64,000 nucleotides of DNA from Leptospira montravelensis (GTDB taxonomy: Bacteria > Spirochaetota > Leptospiria > Leptospirales > Leptospiraceae): contig NZ_RQFO01000001.1 in NCBI RefSeq assembly GCF_004770045.1, forward strand, positions 116,779 to 180,778, read 5' to 3'. Position numbers and translations under genes: made by a program. The notes under the pieces were generated by a model. That model worked only from the letters and a program-made list of their open reading frames with translations. It did no database searches and was not told where the DNA came from. This document shows positions 1 to 9,300 of this stretch, in pieces (positions within the stretch are counted from its first letter, which is position 1; each line of letters opens with the position of its first letter).

Positions 1-1481
1 CAAATTTGATGTAAATCAATGGCTTTTAGGTCCAAATCCAAGTCTCTGTTTTTCATTTTGGAAAAGTCCAAAATATCATCTACAAGAGAAGACAATCGTT
101 TCCCTGAACTTACTATCATACCTAAATTTTGCCTTTGTTCTTGGTTGAGGCGTCCACCAATTCCATCAAACATAGATTCGGCGATACCAATGATTCCATT
201 TAAAGGTGTTTTTAATTCGTGAGAAGTATTTGCTAAAAACTCGTCTTTGAGTTTATCTAAAGCAAGAAGTCTTTTGGATAGAGATTCTACATCAGAAAAA
301 GCACGACTAAACCTTCTAGAGAGTGTTAAGGACTGTACTAAAATAAATATAAAAATCCCAATAGGAATTGCTTCTACAGTATAAACAATCTGATACGCAT
401 TCATTAAATCAATAAAAGCGGCAACCGCTACCGCAATGATACCGATTGAAAATAACAAACTACTTTCCTGGCGATTGACAACCGCACGAAAAACACCTTG
501 TAAAATCATTAAGATTCCAGATAGAAAAACAATTTGGAAATATCCATTTAACTTTGTATAAATGGGAGTTGGTAAAAACAAAAGGAAACTAATGAATATT
601 AAAGTGGGGATAAACAGAACTCGGTCCATCCAACGAGGGTAAAACTTGGGATAAAATTCACGAAAAAAAGCAAAAAATAAATAAGGAGATAAATAAAAAG
701 TAAGGTATTCGATCCTAAGACATAGATTCCAAGTGATATAGGGGGACAATTCGTTAAATACGAATCTTTCTCCAGTGAAAAGGGTTCTTACTGATAACAA
801 AAGGGCAGCTAACCCAAATAACAAATTTCCTTTATCCGATCTTCTAAAATAAAATAATCCAAAATGGTATAAAGCAATGATGAAAACTGCCCCTGCTAAA
901 AACAAAGAGGAGGCTAAATCTTTCTCATTTGCTTTTAATAGTTTATTCCACTCACCAACATAAGGAGGTTCCCACATTCCACCCTTGTCATGATGAAAAT
1001 TAGATATCTCCACCAATAGTTCGTTAGGTCCCTCTTTCCAAGGTAAAGGATAAAATTGGAATTGGTAAGAAGGTTTTGACTCTTCTGGATTTTTGGAAAC
1101 TGTCCCAGAAGACCCAAGTAGCTTTCCATTCCAAAACACTCGTGAGGCGGTGGCTGAATCTACAAGTTTGATTCCATAAACTGTCTCTAAATCCGTACCT
1201 TCTGGTCTCTCCAAAACCAAACGATAGGTTCCAAATCCATTTCCGGTCCCAAGTTCCGAATTCCAAATTCCAGGTACCTGAACTTGGAGTTTTGACTCAG
1301 GCAATTGATTTGTTTCTGAGAGAAAGGTATGAGGATAAAACTCCCATTCGCCTTCCAAATGAACGGGATTTCCTTGGCTTTTTCGCACGATTTCAGCCGG
1401 AGACGTGGCATATAAATGAGGAAAACCCAAAAATAAAGGCAACCAGCCCGAAACAATCAAATGTAAGTATTTATAGGACAA
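1..1481 (-). CDS. 7TMR-DISM sensor histidine kinase, C-terminus cut by window edge
   Basis: I translated this frame by hand because it has no stop inside the window. A TTG at 1481 begins a signal peptide (hydrophobic stretch ending near HLYA). An extracellular beta-rich DISM-like region follows (about 1390-960). About seven hydrophobic segments lie between 930 and 330. A dimerisation/phosphoacceptor domain with FLANTSHELKTPLNG then starts near 240, His being the predicted phosphorylation site. The ATP-binding domain would lie to the left of the window. By family, such kinases sense an extracytoplasmic ligand and phosphorylate a response regulator. The start is uncertain: no ATG lies between the upstream in-frame stop (1499-1497) and the signal peptide. 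It is divergent from fliJ. Confidence 0.8.
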   Translation of the reverse strand, partial: MSYKYLHLIVSGWLPLFLGFPHLYATSPAEIVRKSQGNPVHLEGEWEFYPHTFLSETNQLPESKLQVQVPGIWNSELGTGNGFGTYRLVLERPEGTDLETVYGIKLVDSATASRVFWNGKLLGSSGTVSKNPEESKPSYQFQFYPLPWKEGPNELLVEISNFHHDKGGMWEPPYVGEWNKLLKANEKDLASSLFLAGAVFIIALYHFGLFYFRRSDKGNLLFGLAALLLSVRTLFTGERFVFNELSPYITWNLCLRIEYLTFYLSPYLFFAFFREFYPKFYPRWMDRVLFIPTLIFISFLLFLPTPIYTKLNGYFQIVFLSGILMILQGVFRAVVNRQESSLLFSIGIIAVAVAAFIDLMNAYQIVYTVEAIPIGIFIFILVQSLTLSRRFSRAFSDVESLSKRLLALDKLKDEFLANTSHELKTPLNGIIGIAESMFDGIGGRLNQEQRQNLGMIVSSGKRLSSLVDDILDFSKMKNRDLDLDLKAIDLHQI

Positions 1482-1490
1482 TATTGCAAG

Positions 1491-1522
1491 TTTTACTCAT
1501 TTTTTTAAAAATACGAGTAAAA
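1491..1522. promoter_or_regulatory. Inverted repeat in the kinase/fliJ divergent region
   Basis: TTTTACTC at 1491-1498 is matched by GAGTAAAA at 1515-1522, with a T-rich then A-rich centre. It lies in the 82-bp gap between two divergent genes. It could be an operator shared by both promoters or a small hairpin. No transcription factor can be named. Confidence 0.35.
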
Positions 1523-1563
1523 AAGAGTACAAAAATTATTCAGAACCGAAGAAATAGACAGGT

Positions 1564-2163
1564 GTGAAACGATTTCGTTTTAGTTTAGAGACAGTTCTAA
1601 AGCTAAGGGGTTGGCGGGAAGAAGAAGAAATCCGCAGGCTCTCTTTAGTTGTTTCCAAACTCAATGCGCTCATTGGCGAAAAAGATACCAATGAAAAAGA
1701 AATCGAATCTTCCTATGAGGCAATCCTAAATTCTTCCAAAGTAGGAACTAGCCTTTCTGATTATCTTTCCATCGAACAATACATCCAAGGACTAATCAGG
1801 CGAAATGAGGAGTTAGAATCTCGAATCGCCACTCAAAATGAAGAAGTGAATTTGGTGCGTAAAGATGTGATGGTGGCTCGAATGAACAAAAAGGTGATCG
1901 AAGTTTTAAAAGACAAACGATTTGCTGAGTGGAAGAAAAAAAGAAATCGCGCAGAACGAAGAGAAGTCGAAGAATTTAATCTTCAATTAAGCAAACAATC
2001 ATTATTCGATTCGACTGATAGTTTCGTACCTTTAAAATCTAAAAAGATACCAAGAACTTTCAAAATTCTCAATAGAGAAGACGGAGGAGATGAACTCACA
2101 TCTGATTTCAAAACTCTTCGTGATTTTTATGAAAAATACTACCTAGGACAAGGGAAATCATAA
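1564..2163 (+). CDS. fliJ: FliJ-like flagellar export protein
   Basis: The product is 199 aa, highly charged and mostly coiled coil. It opens with KRFRFSLETVLKLRGWREEEE, the usual FliJ N-terminal signature (F-x-L-x-x-V-L-x-x-R). FliJ forms the central stalk of the flagellar export ATPase and helps recycle export chaperones. At 199 aa it is longer than the typical ~145 aa, with a C-terminal extension from about residue 145. The start is GTG. The stop overlaps the next ATG by one base (TAATG), so it is coupled to the flbB-like gene. The usual partner fliI is not adjacent; the upstream gene is a divergent kinase. Confidence 0.75.
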   Translation: MKRFRFSLETVLKLRGWREEEEIRRLSLVVSKLNALIGEKDTNEKEIESSYEAILNSSKVGTSLSDYLSIEQYIQGLIRRNEELESRIATQNEEVNLVRKDVMVARMNKKVIEVLKDKRFAEWKKKRNRAERREVEEFNLQLSKQSLFDSTDSFVPLKSKKIPRTFKILNREDGGDELTSDFKTLRDFYEKYYLGQGKS

Positions 2164-2813
2164 TGGCAAGTGTAACCGATAGCACAAGATCCTTCTTTTT
2201 AATCGTTCTTATTTTTTTCTTAATCGCCATTGGTTTTTTTGTTTTTGATTACTTTCAGGTTATCAACGCAGAGGACTATTTGCCCTTCTTAAAAAAACAA
2301 GCAGGACTTGTCAACCAAGACCTACTTTCACCAACAGAACTAGAAAAGTTGGAGATGGAAAAAGCAAAAGAAAGGCTGATTGCTGACCGTGAAGAATTAG
2401 AACAGATGAAACGCGAGTTAGAAGAAAAATCTTCTTCTCTACATGCAGATAAAGAACGTTTGGAAGAACTCAAAGAAGGAATCCAACGTAAAGAAAAAGA
2501 AATGGCTGACAAATTGAAAAAAGACAATGCTCGCCAAGAAAAGGTGAAGGTACTTGCAAACAAAGTAGCAAATATGCCTCCCGAATCAGCGAGAGATATG
2601 TTAATCAATTGGCCTGATTATGATATCATCGAAGTCTTTGAACAAATGGATAAAGATGCCGAGGAGGAGGGAAGACAAACCATTACCACCTACCTACTCA
2701 CTTTGTTCCCTGCAGAAAGAAGGTCTGTGATTTCTAACAAATGGTTGGATGCCGGAGCTAAAAACGTTCCCAATTACGGCAAAAGCATTGATGAGGATAA
2801 CGACGAACCATAA
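2163..2813 (+). CDS. flbB: FlbB/MotE-like periplasmic flagellar protein
   Basis: The 216-aa product has one N-terminal membrane helix (about residues 10-30), a long charged coiled coil (about 58-125), and a C-terminal globular part with NMPPESARDMLINWPDYDIIEVFEQMD. That part resembles the MgtE-N-like fold of MotE and of spirochaetal FlbB. In Borrelia, FlbB builds the base of the periplasmic collar that holds stators around the motor; MotE chaperones MotC elsewhere. The same topology and coupling to fliJ support a motor or collar role here. The symbol rests on architecture, not an alignment. Confidence 0.65.
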   Translation: MASVTDSTRSFFLIVLIFFLIAIGFFVFDYFQVINAEDYLPFLKKQAGLVNQDLLSPTELEKLEMEKAKERLIADREELEQMKRELEEKSSSLHADKERLEELKEGIQRKEKEMADKLKKDNARQEKVKVLANKVANMPPESARDMLINWPDYDIIEVFEQMDKDAEEEGRQTITTYLLTLFPAERRSVISNKWLDAGAKNVPNYGKSIDEDNDEP

Positions 2814-2882
2814 ACGTTATACCGTTTTCAAAATATAACCCAAATCTTACAAAAAAAATGAATCCATAACCAGTGAATAGTT

Positions 2883-3446
2883 TTAATTTTTGATGCCATA
2901 CAAAATAGATTTTACTTCTCTTATGGCATCTTCTAACTGATCGTTTACTACCACATAATCGAAGCTAGGTGCTTCTTCTAATTCTTTGATTCCATTTTGA
3001 ATCCTTCGTTCAATACTTGTTTGAGAATCAGTACCTCTGCGGATTAATCTTTCGATCCAAATTTCTCTGCTAGGAGGTTCAATAAAAATCGTAACAGTTT
3101 CTGGACGTAGTGCCTTCACTGTTTTGGCACCTTGGACATCCAAATCCAAAAGAGCAACACGATGGTCACGAATGGCATCGAGAATTGGGCCTTTGGGAGT
3201 GCCGTAGTAGTTTCCATGTACTTCCGCCCATTCATAAAACTCACCCGCATCGATTCGTTTTTTGAATTCTTCTACCGAAAGAAAGTAATAGGTTTTACCT
3301 TCGATATCCCCCGGTCTTGGAGCTCTTGTGGTACAAGAAATGGAAAAATAAAAATCGGGATTTTCTTTGAGAAGAGCGGCAATGATAGTAGATTTCCCAC
3401 CACCTGCGACAGAGGAAATAATATATAAATTAGGACGAACGTTCAA
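2883..3446 (-). CDS. gmk: Guanylate kinase
   Basis: This 187-aa protein is of normal size for guanylate kinase, which makes GDP from GMP and ATP. Visible motifs are the P-loop [10 protein letters not shown] (about residues 11-20), the GMP-binding segment [32 protein letters not shown], and the lid [16 protein letters not shown]. The P-loop begins with Ser-Val-Ala rather than the common Gly-Pro-Ser, but GxGKST is kept. Its start overlaps the end of remA by 4 bp. It is the last gene of the motility run on this strand. Confidence 0.93.
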   Translation of the reverse strand: MNVRPNLYIISSVAGGGKSTIIAALLKENPDFYFSISCTTRAPRPGDIEGKTYYFLSVEEFKKRIDAGEFYEWAEVHGNYYGTPKGPILDAIRDHRVALLDLDVQGAKTVKALRPETVTIFIEPPSREIWIERLIRRGTDSQTSIERRIQNGIKELEEAPSFDYVVVNDQLEDAIREVKSILYGIKN

Positions 3447-3727
3447 TCTTCCGACTCCTCTTCCCCTTCTGCGAAATGATTATCCCCTGACTCTAAACGT
3501 TTGGATAAACTTTCTGGACGAATGGCTGACAGAAGGATATGCCCAGAATCCAAAACAAGAACAGATCGTGTTTTTCGACCACCAGTGGCATCAATCAGGC
3601 GACTTTCCGATTTTGCTTCCGAACGAAGGCGTTTGGCGCCTGCAGAGTCCGCTTGGAGGATTGTAAGAATTTTCGAAACGAATACTACGTTTGAAAATCC
3701 TACATTGAGTACCGGAAACGAAGACAT
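3443..3727 (-). CDS. remA: RemA/DUF370 family regulatory protein
   Basis: The 94-aa product matches the RemA (DUF370) pattern: [13 protein letters not shown] near the N-terminus, [29 protein letters not shown], then [10 protein letters not shown]. In Bacillus, RemA is a DNA-binding oligomer that activates biofilm-matrix and osmoprotection genes. Here an acidic C-terminal tail (about residues 78-94) extends beyond the core. The remA-gmk pairing is seen in many Firmicutes. Joining it to a spirochaete motility operon suggests a link between surface or matrix state and motility, which is inference. Confidence 0.8.
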   Translation of the reverse strand: MSSFPVLNVGFSNVVFVSKILTILQADSAGAKRLRSEAKSESRLIDATGGRKTRSVLVLDSGHILLSAIRPESLSKRLESGDNHFAEGEEESED

Positions 3728-3739
3728 GGAAACATATTT

Positions 3740-4615
3740 TTAGATTCTTCTAGATCGATCAAGTCGAATCGTTTCTATTAAATGAATTTCATGAATGCCT
3801 ATATTCATCACTTCTGAAATTTCTTCGTGTTTATATCCTTTTTTGATAAGATGCACTACTTTATCAATCTTAGTTGCTGAAGGAGCTAGTTCTTCTAGTG
3901 CCGATTCAATCGATAGTTCCACTTTATCTAAAGTCATTTTTTGATATGAAGCAAATGCTGGATCATTCGCTTTTGAAACTTCGTTTAAAAATTCTCTTTT
4001 TTTAGATCCTTCTGTTAGTTCGTTACGAATCGCTTCCGTTGGTTTTTCTTCAGCAAATGGATTCCCACCTACCGTATAATTCATCTTAGGTTGAAAAGTG
4101 GGAACTTCTAGGTTATCAATAGCTTCCGCAGATGGCGATTGAATTTGTTCCATCCCAAAAATCCCTTTGACTGCCTTTCCCAATTTTCCAAAGGCTTGGT
4201 TCACTGCACCTTCTGTGGTTTCTACTTCATCACTTGGAACCGGGATTTGATTGGCTTGGTAAATTTTGCCAATCCCAGTTCTTTGTTCTTTCAAATCAAG
4301 AATCGGTTCTTCACCTAAGTTTGGTTCTGGAATTAACTCCGATTTCATGGAAAGACCCGTGGACTGGTAATGTTTGAATTCTTTTACCAATACTTCACCT
4401 CGTTCCAACATAGTACGAAGAGCCACCATCTTAGATTCGATGACTGACACTGTGGCATCTAACTCCCGTATGGTTTCCTGGGTGGCCATATCAATAGCCC
4501 GGTTTAATTTTTTGTCGTAGTATTCGGCTACAGCTTTTTGAACTTTTGCTGAGATAAAAACATACATCATCCCACAAAATAATAGATTAATTAAAACTAG
4601 AGAAAAGAGTTCCAT
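3740..4615 (-). CDS. SwrB-like membrane-anchored coiled-coil/HTH protein
   Basis: The 291-aa product has an N-terminal membrane helix (about residues 4-24), a coiled coil (about 26-85), a long low-complexity linker, and a C-terminal helical module with KVVHLIKKGYKHEEISEVM that looks like a small helix-turn-helix. This resembles Bacillus SwrB, a single-pass protein that promotes flagellar basal-body assembly and lies just after sigD. Here the gene lies three genes after the FliA/WhiG sigma factor, so the position agrees too. The SwrB relation is architectural inference; the function is unproven. Confidence 0.5.
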   Translation of the reverse strand: MELFSLVLINLLFCGMMYVFISAKVQKAVAEYYDKKLNRAIDMATQETIRELDATVSVIESKMVALRTMLERGEVLVKEFKHYQSTGLSMKSELIPEPNLGEEPILDLKEQRTGIGKIYQANQIPVPSDEVETTEGAVNQAFGKLGKAVKGIFGMEQIQSPSAEAIDNLEVPTFQPKMNYTVGGNPFAEEKPTEAIRNELTEGSKKREFLNEVSKANDPAFASYQKMTLDKVELSIESALEELAPSATKIDKVVHLIKKGYKHEEISEVMNIGIHEIHLIETIRLDRSRRI

Positions 4616-4662
4616 GACATTCTCCTACAGAACATTTCCAACAACATTCCGGAGTAAGAACT

Positions 4663-4953
4663 TTAAGCTTTTAAATCAAAACGAGATCCTCTTTCCAAAC
4701 TAGGGCGGTCAAAAATGACTCCCTCTTTGGTATAAGCATAAACCGAATTTTCTTTATCTTGTTTCGGTTTCGCCGCCGAACCTTGGTACCCTGATTTTGT
4801 ATCTGGGACCGTTTGGGCTCGGTTTTGGGTTTGGATCACAACCTTTTGCAATTCTACCACCTGGTTTTGGTGGGTGAAGGGATTCTCTGCCTGGGCCCTA
4901 CGTGCAAAATCGTAGTGGTGAGCGAGACTCGCGAAGTTTTCGTTGAGAATCAT
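4663..4953 (-). CDS. Small hydrophilic protein between fapA and the SwrB-like gene
   Basis: A 96-aa, Gln- and Lys-rich soluble protein with no signal peptide or membrane helix. I recognise no domain. It begins 11 bp after fapA ends and is codirectional with the whole motility run. RBS-like AGGAGG precedes the start at 4953 (CCTCCT at about 4962 on the + strand). The C-terminus has YAYTKEGVIFDRP, which could be a short conserved element. A motility role is suggested only by position. Confidence 0.65.
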   Translation of the reverse strand: MILNENFASLAHHYDFARRAQAENPFTHQNQVVELQKVVIQTQNRAQTVPDTKSGYQGSAAKPKQDKENSVYAYTKEGVIFDRPSLERGSRFDLKA

Positions 4954-4964
4954 CGAAATCCCTC

Positions 4965-6956
4965 CTAATTCTTAGACTTACCACGGCCTCTCTTTTTTCT
5001 CCAGTCATTTTTCGTTTCGTCTGGATCTTCGTAAGGCATACTGCGAACCTGAGATTCCTCTTCGTAGAATGTCTTTGCTTTTGTCTCGTGGCGAAGTTTG
5101 AAATCGGCATTGCGGATGCGAATGGTAACTCCAGGGAAAATGGTCTTCTCAACGGAAATACGCCCGCTAGCAGCCTGTTCATCCATGTATTCAGTAAGTG
5201 TCTGGATGTCCTTTCCTGCTTCTGCAATGCGTTTTTCGAGTTTTCTTGTACCTGCGTCCAATTTTTGCAAATGAGCGTCCTGTTCAGCCGTAAAACTGGC
5301 AGGATCCGCTTCTTTTCTGGCTTTGAGAGTTCGCATTGTTTTTGTGAGTTGGTCCAGTTTGTCCTGGTTCTCTTTTCGTTTTTCTTCGTATTCCTGGATC
5401 TGTTTTAGGATCTTCGGATTATTTCCCACGATGAGGTCGGTTTGTGGGTTGGCTTGTGAGCCAATGATTTTAGCGGAAATAAGTTGGGCCGCTTGGATGG
5501 TTCCACCCACAATTTGGCCTCGTTTTCCTTTACAAGAAACCTTTCCACCTGCCATGAGATGGGAATGTAAAATTCCTTCTTGGACAATGATGTCTTTTTC
5601 GGTAATACAAGTGGCGTTTTGGATGAACTTAGCAACAATGTTTCCCCCAGTGGATTCCACACGTGCCTCTTCTCTTCCCGTTACCCCTTGGCGGACAATG
5701 ATGTCTCCATCGGCTTCCACAATGGCTTTTTGGACTGTTCCATAAATTTCAATATTACCCGCGGCTTTCACAGAATAATTGTCTTCTACGTTTCCTGTGA
5801 TGATGATAGAACCAAGGAAGGTAACGTTTCCTGTACGAACTCCCACGTCGCCATTGATACGATAAACAGTTTCTACAGAAAGTCTACCAGCAGCATATAA
5901 CACTTGTCCGTTGACCTCTGCTGTGAGACGCATTTTGTCTTCCGACAAAATAGTTCCTTTTCCTTGTTTGAGTTCGGTATCCAAACCATCTTTGGCTGGT
6001 AATACCATTCCAAATAAATTGCGCCCGAACTTTCCTTTTTCTGCTGGAAGTTTTTCAGCTAACAGTTGTCCTACGACAACGTTTTCAATCATATCTAAGT
6101 CTTTGTAATCGACACGACCCGATTGGTCTTCTTTAAAATTGATTTTCTTTTCGGTGCGAACATAGTATTTGATTTCCGCGTTTTTACCGTTCACAGGGAA
6201 ATCACCTTCCGCACCAATAAAAGGTTTGTTATGAATGTCTTCATCCAAACACCTTCTAATTTCATCCTCTTTTAATCCGTGAGCCACACCCATCCCTTTG
6301 AGGGCCGCCACAACATCAGAAACCTCTAAATCACGACCACCTGGCCTTGCAGGAAACACAGTGACAAAAGCACGCATATTTTCTTGAGCAATTTCTACGT
6401 TGCAACTAGAGTCATTTCCTGCTTTTGGTTTCTGATTCGAGATGAGAACCGGTTCCCCCTTCTTCTCTTTGAGAATTTTGTTAATTAGGTTTTGGTCGAC
6501 ACCGGCCACTCCACGAAACGAAAGTTTCTTGGATACATCAGCCATTGTCATTTCCAATCCTTCACCAGTAGGAGGATAAACGGTTAAAAATACACCGGTT
6601 CTATATATCTTAACGGCAACACGGCCATCTTTATTTTTAGGAGTGACTAGTTCTTTTAAATCTTTGGAAACTAATTTCCCACTACCACCCGTTAGATGCT
6701 CATCCAAAAGACTAAGTTCATCTAATAGCATATCATCGGGAATGATGGAGGCACGAATATGATAGGGTTCAGAAAAGAATAAGGACTTCTTTCCTCTTTT
6801 TAAAACAGTATAATCGATCTCATGAACTTTGCGACCCAAGTGCTGCGACGCAATTGCCAGACACTCTTCAATGGTATCGGCAATGACTTCCACTTGTTCT
6901 TTTTCCTTACGATCGAACTCTTTCAGTTCCTCTGTAAGAAATTCAGTGAGCGACAT
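4965..6956 (-). CDS. fapA: FapA-type flagellar assembly protein (DUF342) with Jag-N-like domain
   Basis: The 663-aa product starts with a Jag-N-like module (about residues 20-70: [22 protein letters not shown]). A long DUF342/FapA region follows, rich in short beta repeats of the polymer-type helix ([20 protein letters not shown], then [11 protein letters not shown] and [12 protein letters not shown]). A coiled coil (about 520-590) and a basic C-terminus ([10 protein letters not shown]) close it. FapA homologues in Vibrio are needed for flagellar assembly and polar placement. It starts 6 bp after the FliA/WhiG gene, so the two are co-transcribed. Confidence 0.85.
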   Translation of the reverse strand: MSLTEFLTEELKEFDRKEKEQVEVIADTIEECLAIASQHLGRKVHEIDYTVLKRGKKSLFFSEPYHIRASIIPDDMLLDELSLLDEHLTGGSGKLVSKDLKELVTPKNKDGRVAVKIYRTGVFLTVYPPTGEGLEMTMADVSKKLSFRGVAGVDQNLINKILKEKKGEPVLISNQKPKAGNDSSCNVEIAQENMRAFVTVFPARPGGRDLEVSDVVAALKGMGVAHGLKEDEIRRCLDEDIHNKPFIGAEGDFPVNGKNAEIKYYVRTEKKINFKEDQSGRVDYKDLDMIENVVVGQLLAEKLPAEKGKFGRNLFGMVLPAKDGLDTELKQGKGTILSEDKMRLTAEVNGQVLYAAGRLSVETVYRINGDVGVRTGNVTFLGSIIITGNVEDNYSVKAAGNIEIYGTVQKAIVEADGDIIVRQGVTGREEARVESTGGNIVAKFIQNATCITEKDIIVQEGILHSHLMAGGKVSCKGKRGQIVGGTIQAAQLISAKIIGSQANPQTDLIVGNNPKILKQIQEYEEKRKENQDKLDQLTKTMRTLKARKEADPASFTAEQDAHLQKLDAGTRKLEKRIAEAGKDIQTLTEYMDEQAASGRISVEKTIFPGVTIRIRNADFKLRHETKAKTFYEEESQVRSMPYEDPDETKNDWRKKRGRGKSKN

Positions 6957-6962
6957 ATCTAT

Positions 6963-7763
6963 TTACCTTTTCTGGATCGCGGATTTTACTTTAGAGAGTT
7001 TGCTGCGAAGTCTTGCGACTGCTTTTGTATGAAGTTGCGAAATTCTTGATTCCGTAACTTCCAAAACTTCACCAATTTCTTTTAAGGTGAGGTCTTCATA
7101 ATAATAAAGTACGATTACTTTTTTTTCTTTTTCTGGAAGAGACTGGATGGCTTCTACGATTACGTTTTTGATTTCTTCTTTTTCGATGATATTGTCGGGA
7201 TTCATATTCATCGGAGATTCAAGAGTTTCCATAAAGGAAACTTCATCGTTCTCATCACCGAGAAACCAAATATCATTGAGAGAAACGAGAGAGGTTCCCG
7301 ATAGTTTTGCAAGAAGTGAATTATACTCTTCCATAGAAACACCGAGTTCTTTGGCGATCTCTTCATCTTCTACTTTTTTGCCTTCCTTGTTCTCAAGCAT
7401 GGCAATGATGTTTTCGAGTTGTTTTGCCTTTTGACGGATAGAACGAGGGATCCAATCCACACTTCTAAGTTCGTCAAAAATGGACCCGCGAATACGAGTC
7501 ATGGCATAAGTTTTAAATTTAATTTCGCGAGAAGGGTCAAACTTTTCAATCGCATCTAACAGACCAAAGACGCCATAACTGACAAGGTCCTCAAATTCTA
7601 CGTTTTGAGGCATACCGATGGCGATTCGTCCTGCCACGTGTTTGACGAGAGGAGAATATTTTTCGACAAGGTAACTTCGGATCTCCGCATCTTTTGTGAC
7701 GCGGTATTGTTTCCAAAGATCTGTCTCATCAAACTGATTGTATTTGTCTAGCAATCTTGACAT
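6963..7763 (-). CDS. fliA: Flagellar sigma factor, FliA/WhiG type
   Basis: At 266 aa this is a full-length sigma-28 family factor. Region 2 is visible as [44 protein letters not shown] with [19 protein letters not shown]. Region 3 is [13 protein letters not shown]. Region 4 is [21 protein letters not shown]. The family transcribes late flagellar and chemotaxis genes. It follows flhF-flhG as sigD does in Bacillus. No anti-sigma factor FlgM is evident nearby. The 102-bp gap upstream is the largest inside the run and could hold an internal promoter. Confidence 0.92.
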   Translation of the reverse strand: MSRLLDKYNQFDETDLWKQYRVTKDAEIRSYLVEKYSPLVKHVAGRIAIGMPQNVEFEDLVSYGVFGLLDAIEKFDPSREIKFKTYAMTRIRGSIFDELRSVDWIPRSIRQKAKQLENIIAMLENKEGKKVEDEEIAKELGVSMEEYNSLLAKLSGTSLVSLNDIWFLGDENDEVSFMETLESPMNMNPDNIIEKEEIKNVIVEAIQSLPEKEKKVIVLYYYEDLTLKEIGEVLEVTESRISQLHTKAVARLRSKLSKVKSAIQKR

Positions 7764-7865
7764 AGGGAACCGTAGTACGGAATCTCTTTACTTTATAGAA
7801 AAAATCGTATAGAAAGGGAAATTACAAGAGGATTTTTTCTTATGTCCTCTAAAAACGGTAATTTT

Positions 7866-8342
7866 TCAACCGTCTTGCGGATCATCCTTGGCCATCATGG
7901 TGCGAATCGCCTCCGCCATGAGTTTTGGCTCGTTTTTGATCGCAATTTTATCCACAATGATATGGTCTCCGAATTTTCCAGACTTTGCCATAGCAAGTTT
8001 TGCATCCATTGCGGCATCCCCCACTGGTTGGACTCCAAAATCATCGGACCCGCCAGACTCAGAACGAGAAGAATCCATTCCGCCATGTTCTTGATCATAT
8101 TCCTCGGAATGGCCCTCTCCCCCACCGAAACCACCAATGGAAAAGGTACTTATAAATTCTAAAAATTCAGGAACTTTCTTTTGTAAGACTGAAAATACAC
8201 CAAAACCAAGTCCTCCAAATGCAAATGTGGAGATTAACGAGACAAAAAAGATATAACCAAGGCGGTTTCCCACTAGAAACCCACAAACGGAGCTAATGAT
8301 GGCTCCGAGTATCGCAAATCCCAGTACAAATCCGATCTGCAC
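7866..8342 (-). CDS. Two-helix membrane protein of the flhG-fliA interval
   Basis: The 158-aa product has two predicted membrane helices (about residues 3-25 and 30-52). A Gly/Ser/acidic flexible segment follows (about 72-110). The C-terminus, IAIKNEPKLMAEAIRTMMAKDD, looks amphipathic and well structured. Its start abuts the flhG stop with no gap, so it is translationally coupled. I do not recognise a named family. Coupling to flhG and position before the flagellar sigma factor suggest a motility or motor-placement role. Confidence 0.7.
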   Translation of the reverse strand: MQIGFVLGFAILGAIISSVCGFLVGNRLGYIFFVSLISTFAFGGLGFGVFSVLQKKVPEFLEFISTFSIGGFGGGEGHSEEYDQEHGGMDSSRSESGGSDDFGVQPVGDAAMDAKLAMAKSGKFGDHIIVDKIAIKNEPKLMAEAIRTMMAKDDPQDG

Positions 8343-9266
8343 TTAGATGTCTTCCTCCATCTTCTCTTCCATTTCTTTCTCTTTGAAATCCACAAAGCTA
8401 AAGAATTTTTTAAAGAAACCGGTAAGGCCTTCCTCGTCACTATAACCACCTTCGGTTTGTAAGAGGGTATGTGTGACTCTTGTCAGACAGGCGGCTGCTT
8501 TGGAACGTGGTGCCCCGATAATGAATGGTTTTTGTTCCCGAATGGATTTTTCCACCTCTTCATCTTGGAAAATAAATCCTAAGTTTTCCACTTGGACTTC
8601 TAAAAATTGACCCGAGATATCAATCACACGATCGGCAACTTTTTTTCCTTCAATCGCAGACCGAACTCGGTTCACGATGATTTTAAGATTTTTGTCTTTG
8701 GATTGAGAAACAATGGATTTGATCAGTCCATAAGAGTCGGTGATGGAAGTGGGTTCCGGTGTGGTCACAACAATCACTTCATCGGCAGGCATCACAAGCC
8801 CTATGACATTGGCAGAAATTCCTGCACCCGTATCAATGATCATCACATCGTAACGATCGAGCTCAGCAAATCCTTTGATTAAATTGTTTCTTTGTGTTTC
8901 ATTCAGGTTTGCCAGTTGGGAATACCCAGAAGCTCCTGCAATGATGTCCACACCTTCTGGAGTGGATATCACGATGTCTTTTAGAGATTTATGGCCTTTG
9001 ACCACATGGTATAAATTATATTTCGGAATGATCCCAAGAAGGACGTTTACATTGGCAAGGCCCAAGTCACCATCGAAGATTAAAACTTTTAGACCTGTTT
9101 TGGCAATGGAGATGGCAAGGTTGACAGAAACAGTACTTTTGCCCACTCCCCCTTTCCCGGAGGCTACGGCTATGATTTTCGTTTTTTTGGCTGTATCCTG
9201 GGGTTGTACAAGTTTTAATCCAGCACCAGATTCCGTGAGCTTTCTAAGATTTGCAGCTTGGTCCAT
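8343..9266 (-). CDS. flhG: FlhG (MinD-like ATPase, flagellar number regulator)
   Basis: The 307-aa product carries the deviant Walker [11 protein letters not shown] (about residues 36-45), the [14 protein letters not shown] switch and the [16 protein letters not shown] segments of the ParA/MinD group. The N-terminus [10 protein letters not shown] is the DQAxxLR helix by which FlhG binds FlhF and stimulates its GTPase. It lies directly downstream of flhF. Together these proteins set the number and polar site of flagella, here the periplasmic flagella at each cell pole. Confidence 0.93.
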   Translation of the reverse strand: MDQAANLRKLTESGAGLKLVQPQDTAKKTKIIAVASGKGGVGKSTVSVNLAISIAKTGLKVLIFDGDLGLANVNVLLGIIPKYNLYHVVKGHKSLKDIVISTPEGVDIIAGASGYSQLANLNETQRNNLIKGFAELDRYDVMIIDTGAGISANVIGLVMPADEVIVVTTPEPTSITDSYGLIKSIVSQSKDKNLKIIVNRVRSAIEGKKVADRVIDISGQFLEVQVENLGFIFQDEEVEKSIREQKPFIIGAPRSKAAACLTRVTHTLLQTEGGYSDEEGLTGFFKKFFSFVDFKEKEMEEKMEEDI

Positions 9267-9300
9267 CGTTACCCCTAGGTCATCAGGATAACGACGCTCG

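Noticed and set aside
935..1456. Three short minus-strand frames over the kinase
   Set aside because: They are alternate frames of the truncated histidine kinase, whose own frame reads through the whole interval with family motifs.
5088..6108. Plus-strand frames opposite fapA
   Set aside because: They lie opposite a well-supported DUF342 gene and show no domain or start signal.
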